The notes: generated by a model from the sequence alone, not told the origin. A stretch of 64,000 nt of DNA from Symbiodinium natans (GCA_905221605.1 CAJNDS010002169.1:219049-283048), one strand, 5' to 3'; positions 48,908 to 59,791 are shown, numbered from the stretch's first letter. Translations and numbers: made by a program.

Positions 48908-49649
48908 GTTCGGGGTTTGAGGTTTGGGGTTTGGGGTTTAGGGTTTAGGGTTTAGGGTTTAGGGTTTAGGGTTTAGGGTTTAGGGTTTACGGCTTAGTTA
49001 GGGTTTAGGGCTTAGGGTTTAGGGTTTAGGGTTCTGGGTTTATGGGCATCTTGAACCCTAAACCCTAAACCTGCTATCTGCTAGAACGTTCCAGTGCCTG
49101 GCGCTCTCGAAACCCCTCCCTGCATCCCTGGATTCTCAAAGAAGTCTCAGCCCCCGAAGAGGCAGAGAATACCCCGAATCCTCCCCCCCTAAGCTCCAAA
49201 CCCTAAACACACATGTACCGTTCATAAGGTAAAATCCTTCCAACCCGTGTCACACACAGAAGTCTTGGGATCCAGGGGCTTAGGCACTTAGGGTTTCAGA
49301 GTTTCAAGGGTTCAGGGATTCAGGATTTAGGGTCCAAACGTTTAGGGTTCAGGGTTTAGGGTCCAACGGTTGAAGGGCTTGTTGGGAGTTCAGGGCCTAC
49401 CGTTTGTTCGCTAGGCCCTTTGAGATTCTTTGCTTTGATTCGGCATCTGAGCGTCCGGGTTTAAGGCTCGGAGGGTTTAGTGGTTTATTTGTGTTTAAAA
49501 CCCTAAACCCTAAACCCTAAACCCTAAACCCTAAACCCTAAACCCTATCTCCTGGGATTAGATGAACCCTCGGGGCGCAGGGGGCGTTCGGGTTGAGGGT
49601 CTTGAAAGGCGCCCCATTCCAGCGCCGCTCACGCCGAGGCCGCAACTTT

Positions 49650-49866
49650 AACTTTACTGTTACTATTACTAATACGAATACTATTACGAATACTAATACT
49701 AATACTATTACTAATTCTAATACTATTACTAATACTATTACTAATACTATTGCTAATACTACTACTATTGCTAATTCTAATTGCTAGTGCTATTGCTGTT
49801 GCTGTTGCTATTGCTGTTGCTGTTGCTATTGCTATTGCTGCGGTTTCTATTACTATTACTATTAGG
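49650..49866. repeat. TACTAT/TGCTAT hexamer repeat
   Basis: Imperfect ACTATT and GCTGTT hexamers for about 215 bases. The ORF through it (Thr/Asn/Ile) is low complexity. Confidence 0.9.
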
Positions 49867-50152
49867 GTTTAGGGTGTAGGGTTCTTCTTTTTTTGTCGGG
49901 GGGGGCGGGGGGGAGGACGGGAGGGCTTTGGGTGTCGGGGTTTAGTGCCTAGGGCCTATGGTTTGGGATGCCTTCGCGCGGCATTGGGGGCACAAACTTC
50001 AATTGGGGAGCTGTTCTGTGGACGGTCCCAGTCTTTCAGGGCTTTGGGGCTTAGGGTTTACGGTTTAGGGTTTCGGGTTTAGACCCTAAACCGTAAATCC
50101 TAAATCCTAAGCCCCACCGAAGGTGTTGATATGAGCTTGCTTCCTCTTTCAG

Positions 50153-50222
50153 GTCTATTCCCGAATTCATGGGTACCTTATAATAACATCCCGTGTGGCA
50201 GCTTCTTCATGTCTCTTTACTA
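50153..50222 (+). CDS. Candidate exon, unknown
   Basis: TCTTTCAG acceptor; reads VYSRIHGYLIITSRVAASS then CLY. Confidence 0.35.
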
Positions 50223-50314
50223 AACCCTAAACCCCTCAAATCCCTAAACCCTAAATCCTTAACCCGCTAAGCCTAGGCCCACCGCCCCTAGACCTTCTTA
50301 ACTTAGCCGGCACC

Positions 50315-50365
50315 ATGTGCGACAAGCCTATTCAGTCTGCGCCTGCACCCTGCCACCCTGTTTAA
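50315..50365 (+). other. Short ORF with Kozak-like start
   Basis: GGCACCATG start; reads MCDKPIQSAPAPCHPV and stop. Could be the start of the gene that ends at 50740, with a splice before the stop. Confidence 0.3.
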
Positions 50366-50596
50366 GAAAAGGACAAAAGATTTTAGGGTTTCAGACATGC
50401 CTGGCCCCTAATCTTGGGTTTAGGGTTTAGGGTTTAGGGTTTAGGGTTTAGGGTTTAGGGTTTAGGGTTTAGGGATCAGGGTTCAGGGTTTAGGGTTGAG
50501 CAAAACTTGTGAGCCACGTCGCCACATCAGGGTTTAGGGTGCGGGGTTTAGGGTAACCCTGAACCTCAAACCCTAAACCCTGAACCCTATTTGCAG

Positions 50597-50740
50597 AGGC
50601 ACGGCTTTTTGGTGATCATGGCTGTAGGGAAACGGTCTTCCACGGATCAGCACAACTTTCCTACGGCCATCAGCCGCAAACAACGCCCTCTCAGTATAGC
50701 AGCTTGTGTCAGAATCTGGCAAAGTAAAGCCCGCAAGTAG
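50597..50740 (+). CDS. Candidate terminal exon, unknown
   Basis: TTTGCAG acceptor; 47 codons (RHGFLVIMAVGKRSSTDQH, NFPTAISRKQRPLSIAACV) to RIWQSKARK and TAG. Basic. CCCTAAA-type sequence upstream. Confidence 0.45.
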   Translation, partial: RHGFLVIMAVGKRSSTDQHNFPTAISRKQRPLSIAACVRIWQSKARK

Positions 50741-51179
50741 GTTTTCATACCACCCTAAACTCTAGACCCAAAACCCTAAACCCTATATATAACCCCCCCA
50801 GCCAGGGGGCTATAAGCACCCCCGAGAAAAACCCGGCAGGCACGGAACGACATGCCTGGCGCGCCCTGGGGCCAAAGACGCTCGCTGCTTGGCACTCCAC
50901 GCACCATGCTCAAGGATCTTTGGGTCTCCCAAAACCCTTGACCCTAAACCCTACACCCTGAACCCTGAACCCTACACCTTAAACCCTAAACCCTAAACCC
51001 CAAGCCCTAAGCCCTAAGCCCTAAACCCTGTCTGGGAACTGAAGGGTTGCAGGGCTTGAGGATATCGGGCTTTTTCGGCTTGCGAGTCGAAGTGTGAAGT
51101 TTCCATACGTTTAGGGCTTAGGGTGTAAGGTTTAGGGTTTAGGGTTTAGGGCTAAGGTCTAGGCTTAGGGCTCAGGGCA

Positions 51180-51475
51180 TAGGCTCAGACTTCAATACCC
51201 CTGAAGTAAGAAGGATCCTCCACATTAATTAGAATGTGGATAGTTCTTCTCAATGACGGTAGGCATCCTAGTATACTTTGGGCCTTTAAGTGGCCGCCTG
51301 CAGTAAGGAACATGCCCGAAGTTAGAACAGCGACAGCTCCCGAAGGTATGAACCTAGTACACCAGGAGGTTCATGGGTACTGTACTTTAAGCCCCCCCCG
51401 AAGTCCTCCAAGTAGGTAAAAAAAGATCGACTTGTTTACAAGTGGGCTTATACGTACCTATGAACCTCTGTACAT
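51180..51475. mobile_element. Family M repeat
   Basis: CCTCCACATTAATTAGAATGTGG palindrome at the left and GTCCTCCAAGTAGGTA..ACCTATGAACCTC at the right, the latter shared with 37600-37700. The ORF inside is not supported. Confidence 0.4.
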
Positions 51476-51907
51476 TGAGGGCTATGGCAGATGTGGAAGC
51501 CGGGTCTAGACCTTAAACTCCCTACCCCAAGCCCTAAACCCTAAACCCTAAAGCCCAAACCCCAAACCCTAAACCCTCACCCTAAACCCTAAAGCCTAAA
51601 CCCTAAACCCTAAACCCTAAATCTGAATCCAAGCCACAAGGCCAGACTCCCAGAAACGTGTTGAAGTCTACAGAAAGGTCTACAAAATGCATTCAAGGCC
51701 TTGGTATTTAGGGTACAGGGTTTAGGACCCGGAGTTGAACCATATTCCCTTTGTTCAGGGTTTGCTTCAAGTAGTACCCCTAGTACAAAAGCCCACTTGC
51801 GGAGTCACCGGAGTGCCCTTTTACAGAGTCACCGGAGTTGTCTTCGGACCTTCCGAAACCCTAACCCCTGAAGCCTAAACCCTTGTGAAAATCCTAAACC
51901 CTGAGCC

Positions 51908-52010
51908 GCTAAACCCTAAACCCTAAACCCTAAACCCTAAACCCTAAACCCTAAACCCTAAACCCTAAACCCTAAACCCTAAACCCTAAACCCTAAACCC
52001 TAAACCCTAT
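51908..52010. repeat. CCCTAAA array, pure
   Basis: About 14 perfect units. Confidence 0.95.
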
Positions 52011-52291
52011 TCGGACCTTCTCCCTTGCCACCACTCAAGGACTTGGGCGCGGCGTTCGTAGGCCCGGACTGAGCTGGCATCGTGTCAGATGGCTTCTGGT
52101 GTGGGGCTTATAGGAGTTTAGAGTCTGAGGGTTCCTAGACCTTAAACCCTTGACCCTAAGCCCTAGGCCCGTAGACCCTAAACCCTAACCTAAACCCGAA
52201 ACCCAAAGCCCTAAGCCCTAAACCCTAAGCCCTAAGCCTTGAGCCCTAAGCCCGAAGCCCTCAGCCATAACCTAAACCCTAAACCTTTGAG

Positions 52292-52372
52292 AGGCGGCGG
52301 CCTGGGGGCCGCGCTCCGCTTCGTGGGGACCAAGGCCGGCGCACGCCTGGGCCACCTGGGCGCTGAACCCGG
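52292..52372 (+). CDS. FEX: Fluoride channel exon 1 found (N-terminal signature)
   Basis: TTTGAG acceptor; reads GGGLGAALRFVGTKAGARLG then HLGAEP, with a split codon continuing at 53215. CCCTAAA-type repeats upstream and TTTAGGG downstream. A preceding exon with the start codon must exist but was not identified. Confidence 0.7.
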
Positions 52373-55300
52373 TTTAGGGTTGGGGGTTGAGGGTTTAGGG
52401 CTTAGGGCTTAGGGCTTAGGGCTAGGGTTTAATTAGGATCTTTAAGTGATTCGGGCTTTTGAATTCTGAAAGAACTTAAAGGTTTTTTGAGTTTGGCGAA
52501 TTGCACGGAGTTTGAAGCACCTGAAAGGTTTAGGGTTTAGGTTTAGGGTTTAAGGTTTAGGGTTTAGGGTTTAGGGTTTAAGGTTTGGCTTTAGGGTGTT
52601 GTGCAAGTCTTTGATGAGTTTTGTTACAGGTCATGTGAAGAGAGCACAGGTACGTGGATTTAGGGCGCTTGGGGGCTGCTAGTGCTTTCAAGGCTTGAAG
52701 TTTCGGGTTCAGGGTTAGGGTTTAAGGCAGTTTTAGGGTTTAGGGTTTAGGGTTTAGGGTTAGGGCTTAAGGCAGTTGAGGGTGCAGGGTTGATAGCATA
52801 CTGGTTCTTCTTAGGGAATGAGGGAATCTGGGCACCAGATAGAATCCGTTTGAGGGGTTGTTCTAGGAGGATATCACCCTAAACCCTAAACCCTAAACCC
52901 TAAACCCTAAAACGATCAGGTACCTTGAATCCTTAGGCCCTAAAGCCTAAACCCTCAATCGTACACTTAGCGCTGAGGTGTTCAAGGCCCAGGCGTCTAC
53001 GAGACTGTTGAGATTTTGGAGTTCAAGGAAAGGTTCGTAGTAGTCTAGAGCTGTGGGCGGGGAGGGGCCTAAACCCGAATCCCTACACCCTCAACCCCAA
53101 ACCCCAAACCCTAACCTTATGGGGGGGGCGTTGGGGGGGGGCATGGGGGTTGGCTTTTGGCTCTGGGGGCTTAAGGGTCTTCATTGGATTTCGGCTGCGG
53201 CAATGGAGTTACAGCCGAGGCTGGTCAGTGTGGACCACCTTTCTCATCAATGTGGCTGCTTGACGTGCGAAGAAGGGGCACCGAAGGATGACCTGCCCCT
53301 GAGTTGAGGGATTTAAGGCTTAAGGGATTATGGGGTTCAGATTCGGACCTAGGGCAAACCTTGACATCTTTCTAGGGGGTCCCTATGTTGTGCTAAGGAA
53401 TAAAGTCTCTAAAGAGCCCATGAAGCCACAACGCGCACACCGCGAGACCTCTCAGACCCCAAGACCCTTTTTAAAGTACCTAAGACCCCAAACTTCTCCA
53501 ACTCTAGCCCTAAACCAAACACCCAGACCGGTGAGCCCTCCAAGACCCCCAAACCCCACAAAACGTCAAGCAGCTGAACCCCTCATCCAAGATTAGACAA
53601 CTACAGGTGCCCCTCCCCCGGCCCCGTAACCCTAGAAACCCTGAATCCTGGACTCCAAGTCGTCAGGGCTTCATGAATCTTAGCTTGGTAGCCCAGTGGT
53701 ACGCGTTTGCCCTTTTTTTGTTCTAGGTTCCCTTAGAGAGGAACAAAACCCCCAACAAGGGTGCCCTTGTTGTGATATGGTTACTTGGCTACCAGCCAGA
53801 TGTCCTAAACCCTAAACCCTAAGCCCTAAACCCTAAACCCTAAAGCCTAAACCCTAAACCATCCCAAGTGTCCCGCCCCTCGTCATCAGGTTGGCTGCTG
53901 CTTGCTGGGCCTCTCGTCTTGTCGCCTTGGTTCTTAGGTTTAGGGTTTAGGGTTTAGGGTTTAGGGTTTAGGGAATTGGTGCCCTGCATCATCCTTAACA
54001 AACAGGGGTCGAAGGAAGGGGCCACTGCACCCTTCGCCGAAAAAAGCAAAAGCCTATGGGGCGTGCTATAATCCCTACTAAGGCACCCTAAACCCTAAAC
54101 CCTAAACCCTAAACCCTAAATAAAAAAGCCTGCCCTGGAAGGCCACAAGTCCGAAGGGTTTAGGATGTGCTAAGGGACTCTGATTGTGACTAGGAACCAG
54201 CGGCCCTCTAAGTCTGGTTCACTTTCTTGGGTACCAAACCCTAAACCCTAAATCCTACACCCTACACCCTACACCCTAAACCCTAAAACCTAAACCCTGA
54301 ACCCTGAACCCTAAACCCTGAACCCTAAACCCTAAACCCTGAATGAAGGAATCCGATTATTTGGTGTCTAAGTACGGGGCCCCCCGATTTTCGTAATAAA
54401 TCCCGAACAAACCCTAAACCCTAAACCCAAACCCTAAACCCTAATTCCGCAAGCTTCCTAGCAAGGGGCCCTCACGGCCGTTCTTCCGGCGCAGTCGCGC
54501 CTCCGCGTGCTGCTGGGCACCGGACTCTGCGGAGGCAATAGCGGGCAGTTCTCCAGTTTGGGTTTAGGGTTTAGGTAGGGTTTAGGGTTTAGGGTTTAGG
54601 GTTTAGGGTTTAGGGTTTAGGGTTTAGGGTTTAGGGTTTAGGGTTTAGGGTTTAGGGTTTAGGGTTTAGGGGTTCAGCCCTAGGGTTTAGGGTGTGGTTT
54701 AGGGTTTGGGGTTTAGGGTTTAGGGTTTAGGAAACCCCTAAACCCTAAACCCCCCTAGCGCCTTCCTTGAGACCTCAGGGTTCGAACGAAGGCTTAGGTA
54801 GAAAATCCTGGGTTGACGTAAGGGTTTAGGGCCTAGGGTTTAGCTGTGCAGGGTCTAGAGTCAGGGTCTAGGGTCTATGCACTTCGGTGAGTGCGTATAG
54901 GTCTCCTCTGGTGAGTGTGTATATATATATATATACATATATACATATACATATATTTGAGGCGTCCCCCTAATACCAGCAAAAAACGACCCACTGATGT
55001 AAGAGGTCGGCAAGGTTTTTGGTTCGTACTGGGCAGGCGGAAAGTGTGAGATGTAGAGAGGGTTCAGTCCAGATCCGAGCCATACGTCCCATATCAGCTA
55101 GGAAGGCAGCCAGCAAGGAAAGCAGCCTTCTGAAGCCACAAACCCTGCTTAGGGTTTAGGGTTTGGGGTTTAGGGTCAGGGTTTAGGGTTTAGGGTTTAG
55201 GGAATAGGGTTTAGGGTTTAGAAGTTCTACCTTTTTGTGCCACGGGGCAAGTCAAGCAGTGGGCCGACCCGTGAATCCACGCGGGTTTAAGGTTTTGGGG

Positions 55301-57863
55301 ACCGTCGCGACGCAAAACAAGCGGCCAACGCCTTCCTGTTAACTTGCTGTAGGGAATGAGGGAGAATGGGGTACCCCGTATATCCCCCTATAATGTACCC
55401 TTTAATTAAGGGATTGTGTAGGGTACAGTACCTCATTCCCCCATTCCCCACTAAGAACCTTAACTCTCAAAGCACATCACTGGCAGGCCTCACCACCTTC
55501 TCCACCTTCGCCCTGGAGGCCGTGCAGCTCACGAAGAAGGGGCTATATGCATCTTGCACCCAAGCAGGGCCGAGTGGGTTTAGGGTGTAAAATTAGGGTT
55601 CAGGGTTTAGGGCTCAGGGTGTAGGGTTTAGGGTTTAGGGTTTAGGGTTGTATGCATCTTGCACCCAAGCAGGGCCGAGTTAGGGTTTAGGGTTTCAGGG
55701 CTAGAGATTAGGGTTTAGGGTTTTAGGGTTTTAGAGTTTAGGGTTTTAGGGTAAGTTTAGGGTTTAGAGTTTAGGGTTTAGGGGTTAGGGGTTAGGGTTT
55801 AGGGTTTAGGGTTTAGGGTTTAGGGTTTCGGTTTAGGGCTTTAGGCTTTAGGGTTTAGGGTTTAGGGTGTAGGGTTTAGGGTTTGGGGTTTAGGCGTGTT
55901 TGAATTCGGACCTAGGCGACATCGCTTTGGGAAATGCATTGTGAACTTGCATTTGCTACATCTAAAGGCACATCCATTTCAAGGGCTACGCCTAAGATCT
56001 GAACATTTTGGTGTCAGCTTAGGGAAGTTCATCTGTTTTCTCTCTCTTGGGTTCAAAGAGGATCTTATTCAAATCACATTGGTCACAGGGTTCTGCCTAA
56101 ACCCTGAACCCTTTAATACAAAACCTTGTCTTCCAGGAACAGCTTAGCAAAGGTGCTTCGTGTTTTTACAGCTGCTGGCTCTTGAGCATTTGCAGATTCA
56201 TGGGTAGCTTAACCAAGAGGGTGGAGAGAGCTTGCACATAGCCGGTACTTACTTCGCTACGGAGCTTAAGAGAATGCAAATGTCCAGTCTCGGTGGGGGG
56301 GGCATTGGCTTCCAGACCCAAACCCTCTTAGGGTAGTTACGTGGTCCCTTAGTATGGGCCCTTCACCCTATTCACCCCTATTAAGGGCCCAAATAACTAC
56401 TCTTAGGAACCCCTAAACCCTGAACCCCTAAGACCACCTAAGGGCTCCCATGACTGGGAAGACACAGCCCACCTGGAAGAACCGAGAGGTTTAGGGTTTA
56501 GGGCTTAGGGTTCAGGGTTTGGGGCTTAGAGCTTAGGGTTTAGGGCTTAGGGCTTAGGGGGTCACACGTTGATATCTGACCGTGTGGTGGCGGGCCTGTA
56601 CGTTTTAGGGCATACACGGAAAGCGCTGTAAATTACAGGACTTCGTGCGTGTGGCTGTGGAAATTGAGGGATTCGTGCTTTAGGAAATCCAGGAACTCAA
56701 ACTTAGGGCACTCATTTTAGCACACCTTCCCCAAGCGATCCAGGATGTTCGCTTGGGGACCAATTGCCAGCGCCAGACCCAGCTGTAGTTGTGTTCGATG
56801 AGACGCACATTGTATAAAAGAGGCAAAAATGCCGCAAATAGCAGGGTTTTGGTCATGTTCGCAAAATGGCATGAACGCTTATGACAGTGCCTTGTGTGGC
56901 TGAACATCAAACATCCTCCAGCAACATGTTGTACAAAGAGGCAAAAGCGCCGCAAATAGCAGGGTTTTGGGCATGTTCGCAAAACGGCATGAACACGTGT
57001 GACAGCGCCCGTTTTGCTGAACATCAAACATCCTCCAGCAACATGTTGCACAAAGAGGCAAAAACGCCGTAAATAGCAGGGTTTGGGGATGGTTAGAGTC
57101 AAATGGTTGTAACCAATCCCGCCCCCCTCCCCCCCCCCTCCCCGCCCCTCAACAGAAGAACACTCTCTCCAGACCGGGAATTTCAAGAAAACCACACGGG
57201 CAAATAGCAACGTGTCAGGGCTTAGGGCTTAGGGTTTAGGGTTTAGGGTGACCGCAAACGACATTCCTCTACCCCCTACTCGGAAGCCCTTTTGACTTAG
57301 TAAGTAGGGTTAGTAAGGTGGGTTATGGGGTTTCTGGGAGATACTAAATGAGGCTTACTAAGTCACAAGAGCTCCCAGGAAAGGGTCCGATTCCACCCCT
57401 CTACGCATGTTCAGATTTTTTGGGGTGTTTGCATGGCGATTTACGCATTTTCTCTGCGCAAGTTGCGCCCCTTCCGTAGGAGAACTGAAGCTCAAACAAA
57501 CCGGACACTGCCGAAGCTGAGGCAAAGGCCATTCGCTACGTCGCCCTGAGCGGCGGGCCTGCAAGCAAATTTGTAGGGTTTAGGGTTTAGGGTTTAGGGT
57601 TCCGGGTTCCGGGTTGCTGTTCTACGGCCCTGAAGCCGTAAATTATGCAGCACCCTGCGCCTAAGAAAGGCACATTTGAGGTCTAAACCCAATTAACCTT
57701 AACCCTAAACCCAAAAAGCCCAAAAGACCCCCTTAAGCCTCTAAAGCCCCTAGACAGCCCCTAAAGCCTTTAAAGCCTCTAAAAAGCCCCTAACAAGCCC
57801 CTAAAAATCCCCTAAAAAGCCCCTAAAGCCCTTAAAGGCACCCTCAACCCTCAACCGCCAACC

Positions 57864-57895
<32 letters not shown>

Positions 57896-57982
57896 ACCCT
57901 AAACCCTACCCCCAAGCATGCCCGAGGCAACGCTGGCGGCCTCGTAGTGGGTGCTGCGGCTCTGTCAGCCTTTGGGAGCTGA
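52292..57982 (+). CDS. FEX: CrcB/Fluc/FEX-family fluoride channel gene
   Basis: CrcB/Fluc/FEX proteins are small four-helix membrane proteins that export fluoride. Exons give the family signatures in order: GGGLGAALRFVG (N-terminal GG.LGA..R), TTFLINV plus VGCCLLGL (the T..[I/V]NV.GC.LLG helix), RVLLGTGLCG joined to GLTTFSTFALEAVQL (the G[F/L]CGG.TTFSTF..E motif), and perhaps GGLVVGAAALSAFGS and stop. The LCG|GLTTF join is exact in phase across a GC-AG intron. Part of the region between the second and third signatures and the C-terminal half are not resolved. The catalytic-path Asn, the Thr-Thr-Phe-Ser and a conserved Arg are present. Confidence 0.75.
53215..53257 (+). CDS. FEX: Fluoride channel exon 2
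   Basis: GTTACAG acceptor; reads RGWSVWTTFLINVA in phase with exon 1. The Asn in LINV corresponds to the conserved pore-helix Asn of the family. Confidence 0.6.
53685..53796. mobile_element. Family B element
   Basis: CTTGGTAGCCCAGTGGTACG at the left and TTACTTGGCTACCAG at the right. AGC precedes the left end and follows the right end, a possible short target duplication. It lies in the intron between fluoride-channel exons 2 and 3. Confidence 0.65.
53890..53929 (+). CDS. FEX: Fluoride channel exon 3
   Basis: GTCATCAG acceptor; reads VGCCLLGLSSCRL, the Gly-Cys-hydrophobic run that follows NV in this family, ending at G|GTTCTTAGG. Confidence 0.65.
54495..54534 (+). CDS. FEX: Fluoride channel exon 4
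   Basis: CCGGCGCAG acceptor; reads SRLRVLLGTGLCG and a split Gly codon at a G|GCAATAGC donor (GC). It joins exactly with 55487. Confidence 0.8.
54566..54672. repeat. TTTAGGG array
   Basis: About 15 units at the 5' part of the intron after fluoride-channel exon 4. Confidence 0.95.
54919..54956. repeat. (TA)n microsatellite
   Basis: TATATATACATATATACATA-type sequence. Confidence 0.9.
55352..55453. mobile_element. Family D element
   Basis: TAGGGAATGAGGGAGAATGG at the left and CATTCCCCCATTCCCCACTAAG at the right, with inner GGGTACCCCGTATA and TAGGGTACAG. It ends about 33 bases before fluoride-channel exon 5. Confidence 0.7.
55487..55575 (+). CDS. FEX: Fluoride channel exon 5 (TTFSTF motif)
   Basis: ACTGGCAG acceptor; reads GLTTFSTFALEAVQLTKKG then LYASCTQAGPS. 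TTFSTF..E is the most conserved motif of the family. The exon's last 30 bases are duplicated downstream. Confidence 0.8.
55546..55680. repeat. 30-bp direct repeat flanking a TTTAGGG array
   Basis: TATGCATCTTGCACCCAAGC..CGAGT at 55546-55575 and 55651-55680, identical over 30 bases. Between lie TTTAGGG-type repeats, and another TTTAGGG block follows the second copy. Confidence 0.9.
55680..55892. repeat. TTTAGGG array, degenerate
   Basis: TTTAGGG with TTTTAGGG and other variants for about 210 bases. Confidence 0.85.
55893..56811. other. Unique stretch, family E element, no confident exon
   Basis: An open frame at 55896-56147 has little family character. 56334-56410 is a short inverted-repeat element (GTAGTTACGTGGTCCCTTAG and AAATAACTAC), family E. 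56490-56560 is TTTAGGG-like. Missing fluoride-channel exons could lie here. Confidence 0.45.
56812..57086. repeat. 117-bp tandem repeat, about 2.3 units
   Basis: GCAAATAGCAGGGTTTTGG recurs at 56835 and 56952, and a slightly changed form at 57069, each followed by CATGTTCGCAAAA.GGCATGA and AACATCAAACATCCTCC. A diverged inverted copy lies at 1805-1940. Minus-strand ORFs follow the repeat period. Confidence 0.85.
57277..57381. mobile_element. Family C element
   Basis: CTACTCGGAAGCCCTTTTGAC, TTAGTAAGTAGGGTT and CTTACTAAGTCACAAGAGC, close to the copies at 39750 and 58407. Confidence 0.65.
57927..57982 (+). CDS. Possible last exon of the fluoride channel gene
   Basis: CCCGAG acceptor; reads NAGGLVVGAAALSAFGS and TGA, a small-residue hydrophobic helix compatible with the C-terminal helix of the family. 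Linkage to the upstream exons is inferred from strand and order only. Confidence 0.4.
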
Positions 57983-57999
57983 GGGCATTCTGGGGTTAG

Positions 58000-58100
58000 G
58001 GTTTAGGGTTTAGGGTTTAGGGTTTAGGGTTTAGGGTTTTAGGGTTTAGGGTTTAGGGTTTAGGGTTTAGGGTTTAGGGTTTAGGGGTCTAGGGTTTAGG
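58000..58100. repeat. TTTAGGG array
   Basis: About 13 units with a few variants. Confidence 0.9.
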
Positions 58101-58170
58101 GTTTGGGGTCTAGGAGTTAGGGTTTGGGGCGTTTTAGCCCTGATTTGGCCGCGAAGCCCGAGCCTTCTAG

Positions 58171-58325
58171 AAATATCTAATAGGAGTCTCGTGCGGCTTG
58201 GCCACCGTCGACTTTCGTCTTCGTCGCGCGGCAGCGAGATCGAGAGAAAAGAACGCGCGCTTGCCGAGTCAGCCTCAGTTGAGAGGGATCTCGCCTCCTG
58301 GAAAGAACGAGTTGAATTGCGACGG
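58171..58325 (+). CDS. Exon encoding a charged helical segment, unknown gene
   Basis: CCTTCTAG acceptor; reads ISNRSLVRLGHRRLSSSSRG, SEIERKERALAESASVERD and LASWKERVELRR, then poly-G. The Glu/Arg-rich heptad-like stretch suggests a coiled coil. Opposite-strand ORFs here are shadows. Confidence 0.6.
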
Positions 58326-58406
58326 GGGGGGGGGGGGGGTCCCATGATGACACTACGACACCGGACGACACCTGGAGACCCAAGCCCTGGCTCTTGAAAG
58401 CTAGGT

Positions 58407-58512
58407 ACCTCGAAGCCCTTTCCACTTAGTAAGTAGGGTTAGTAAGGTGGGTTAAGGGGATTTATAGCAGGGTGGCTAGGGGATGCTAAGTGGACTCACT
58501 AAGTCGGAAATA
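58407..58512. mobile_element. Family C element
   Basis: TACCTCGAAGCCCTTTCCAC, TTAGTAAGTAGGGTT and CTCACTAAGTCGGAAATAGA, about 105 bp. Confidence 0.6.
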
Positions 58513-58579
58513 GATTCCTGTTTTCTCTTACTGGGCTTAAGAGGACGATAGCTGGGATGTGTTTCACACCCTTTAAGGG

Positions 58580-58712
58580 GCCAAGCTTGGGATGTTCCCC
58601 ATTATGGGTTTAGGGTTTAGGGTTTAGGCTTTAGAGATTGTAACAGGGGTGGGTACTATAATCCCTTCCAAGGACTGTTCGTATAGCGGAGGAACATCCC
58701 AACGCCAACCTA
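58580..58712. mobile_element. Family G element, array-bearing copy
   Basis: GGGATGTTCCCCATTATGGG and AAGGACTGTTCGTATAGCGG..AACATCCC match the ends of 59792-59892. TTTAGGG units sit inside. Confidence 0.65.
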
Positions 58713-59039
58713 GCAAGGACCTTTGAGCTGTCTATAAAACCCCCCTCCAACCCTTAAACCCCGGGTTTAGGGTTTAGGGTCTATAGGGTTTAGGGTTTAG
58801 GGTTTAGGGTTTGGGGTTTGGGGTTTAGAGTTTAGGCATCCAAAACCTTCAAACCTCCTAAACCCACGTGGACCCCATAAACCCCCTGAACTTAAACCCC
58901 CTCACCCCCCTACCAGCAACCCTCAAACCCCAAAGCTATGCACAAACTCCTTAAACCCCTAAACCCTGAACCCTAAAGCCTAAACCCTAAACCCTAAACC
59001 CTAAACCCTATGTAGGGAAGCCCCCCCCCCCCTCTACAG

Positions 59040-59133
59040 ACTCCCAAGCTTCTCCAAGGTCCCGTGCGCATCCGCTGTGCTGCCCGCGACTTTCGGCCGC
59101 TGGGGCTGGAGCCTCGGGTCCCTGGAAATGAAG
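59040..59133 (+). CDS. Exon, unknown gene
   Basis: CTCTACAG acceptor; reads TPKLLQGPVRIRCAARDFR then PLGLEPRVPGNE to G|GGTTTAG. CCCTAAA upstream, TTTAGGG downstream. Confidence 0.55.
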
Positions 59134-59211
59134 GGTTTAGGGTGAAGGGTTTAGGGTTTGGGGTTTAGGGTTTAGGGTTTGGGGTTTAGGGTTTAGGGTT
59201 TAGGTAGGCTT

Positions 59212-59343
59212 TGAGGCCTTGAGGCTTTGACGCTTTGAGGCTTTGAGGCCTTGAGGCCTTGAGGCTTTGAGGCTTGGAGGCCTTGAGGCTTTGAGGCCTT
59301 GAGGCCTTGAGGCTTTGAGGCTTTGAGGCCTTGAGGCCTTGAA
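59212..59343. repeat. 9-bp minisatellite TTGAGGC[C/T]T
   Basis: About 14 units of TTGAGGCTT or TTGAGGCCT. Confidence 0.95.
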
Positions 59344-59791
59344 GCTTAAGGCTTAAGGGCTTAAGGGCTCAGGGGTTTAAGGGTTCAGGGTTTAAGGGTG
59401 AATTTGCTCTTAAGGCTTCTTGGCGCAGTGGTTGGTTTGCCTTTTTGTTGGGGGACTTCGGGGTTCCCTTGGGCGTTCGGGCACCGTTGGGGCGGCTTGA
59501 GGGTTTGGGAGGTTTAGGGTTTAGGGTTGGGAGGCTATAGTGGGTTTTAGGTGTTAGGGTGCGTTGAGTTCAGTTTTGTATTTTTCCTTCTTGTTTTGTT
59601 CTTTACCTTTTTTTTAAGGGGGGGGGGGGGGGGGTTGGGTGCATGCCTTTTGTCTTAGACCACGTTGGGGGCATTTGCAGGTTCATGGGTAGTGCTCTGG
59701 TTACAAGCACCACGGCCCCCCAGCCTCGAAATGCCGAAAATCCATAAAAGTCCATGGCCCTAAACCTGAACCCCACAACCTCCACATCTTG

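Noticed and set aside
55896-56147. 83-residue ORF as part of the fluoride channel gene
   Set aside because: It has none of the hydrophobic helices expected and no splice-phase support.
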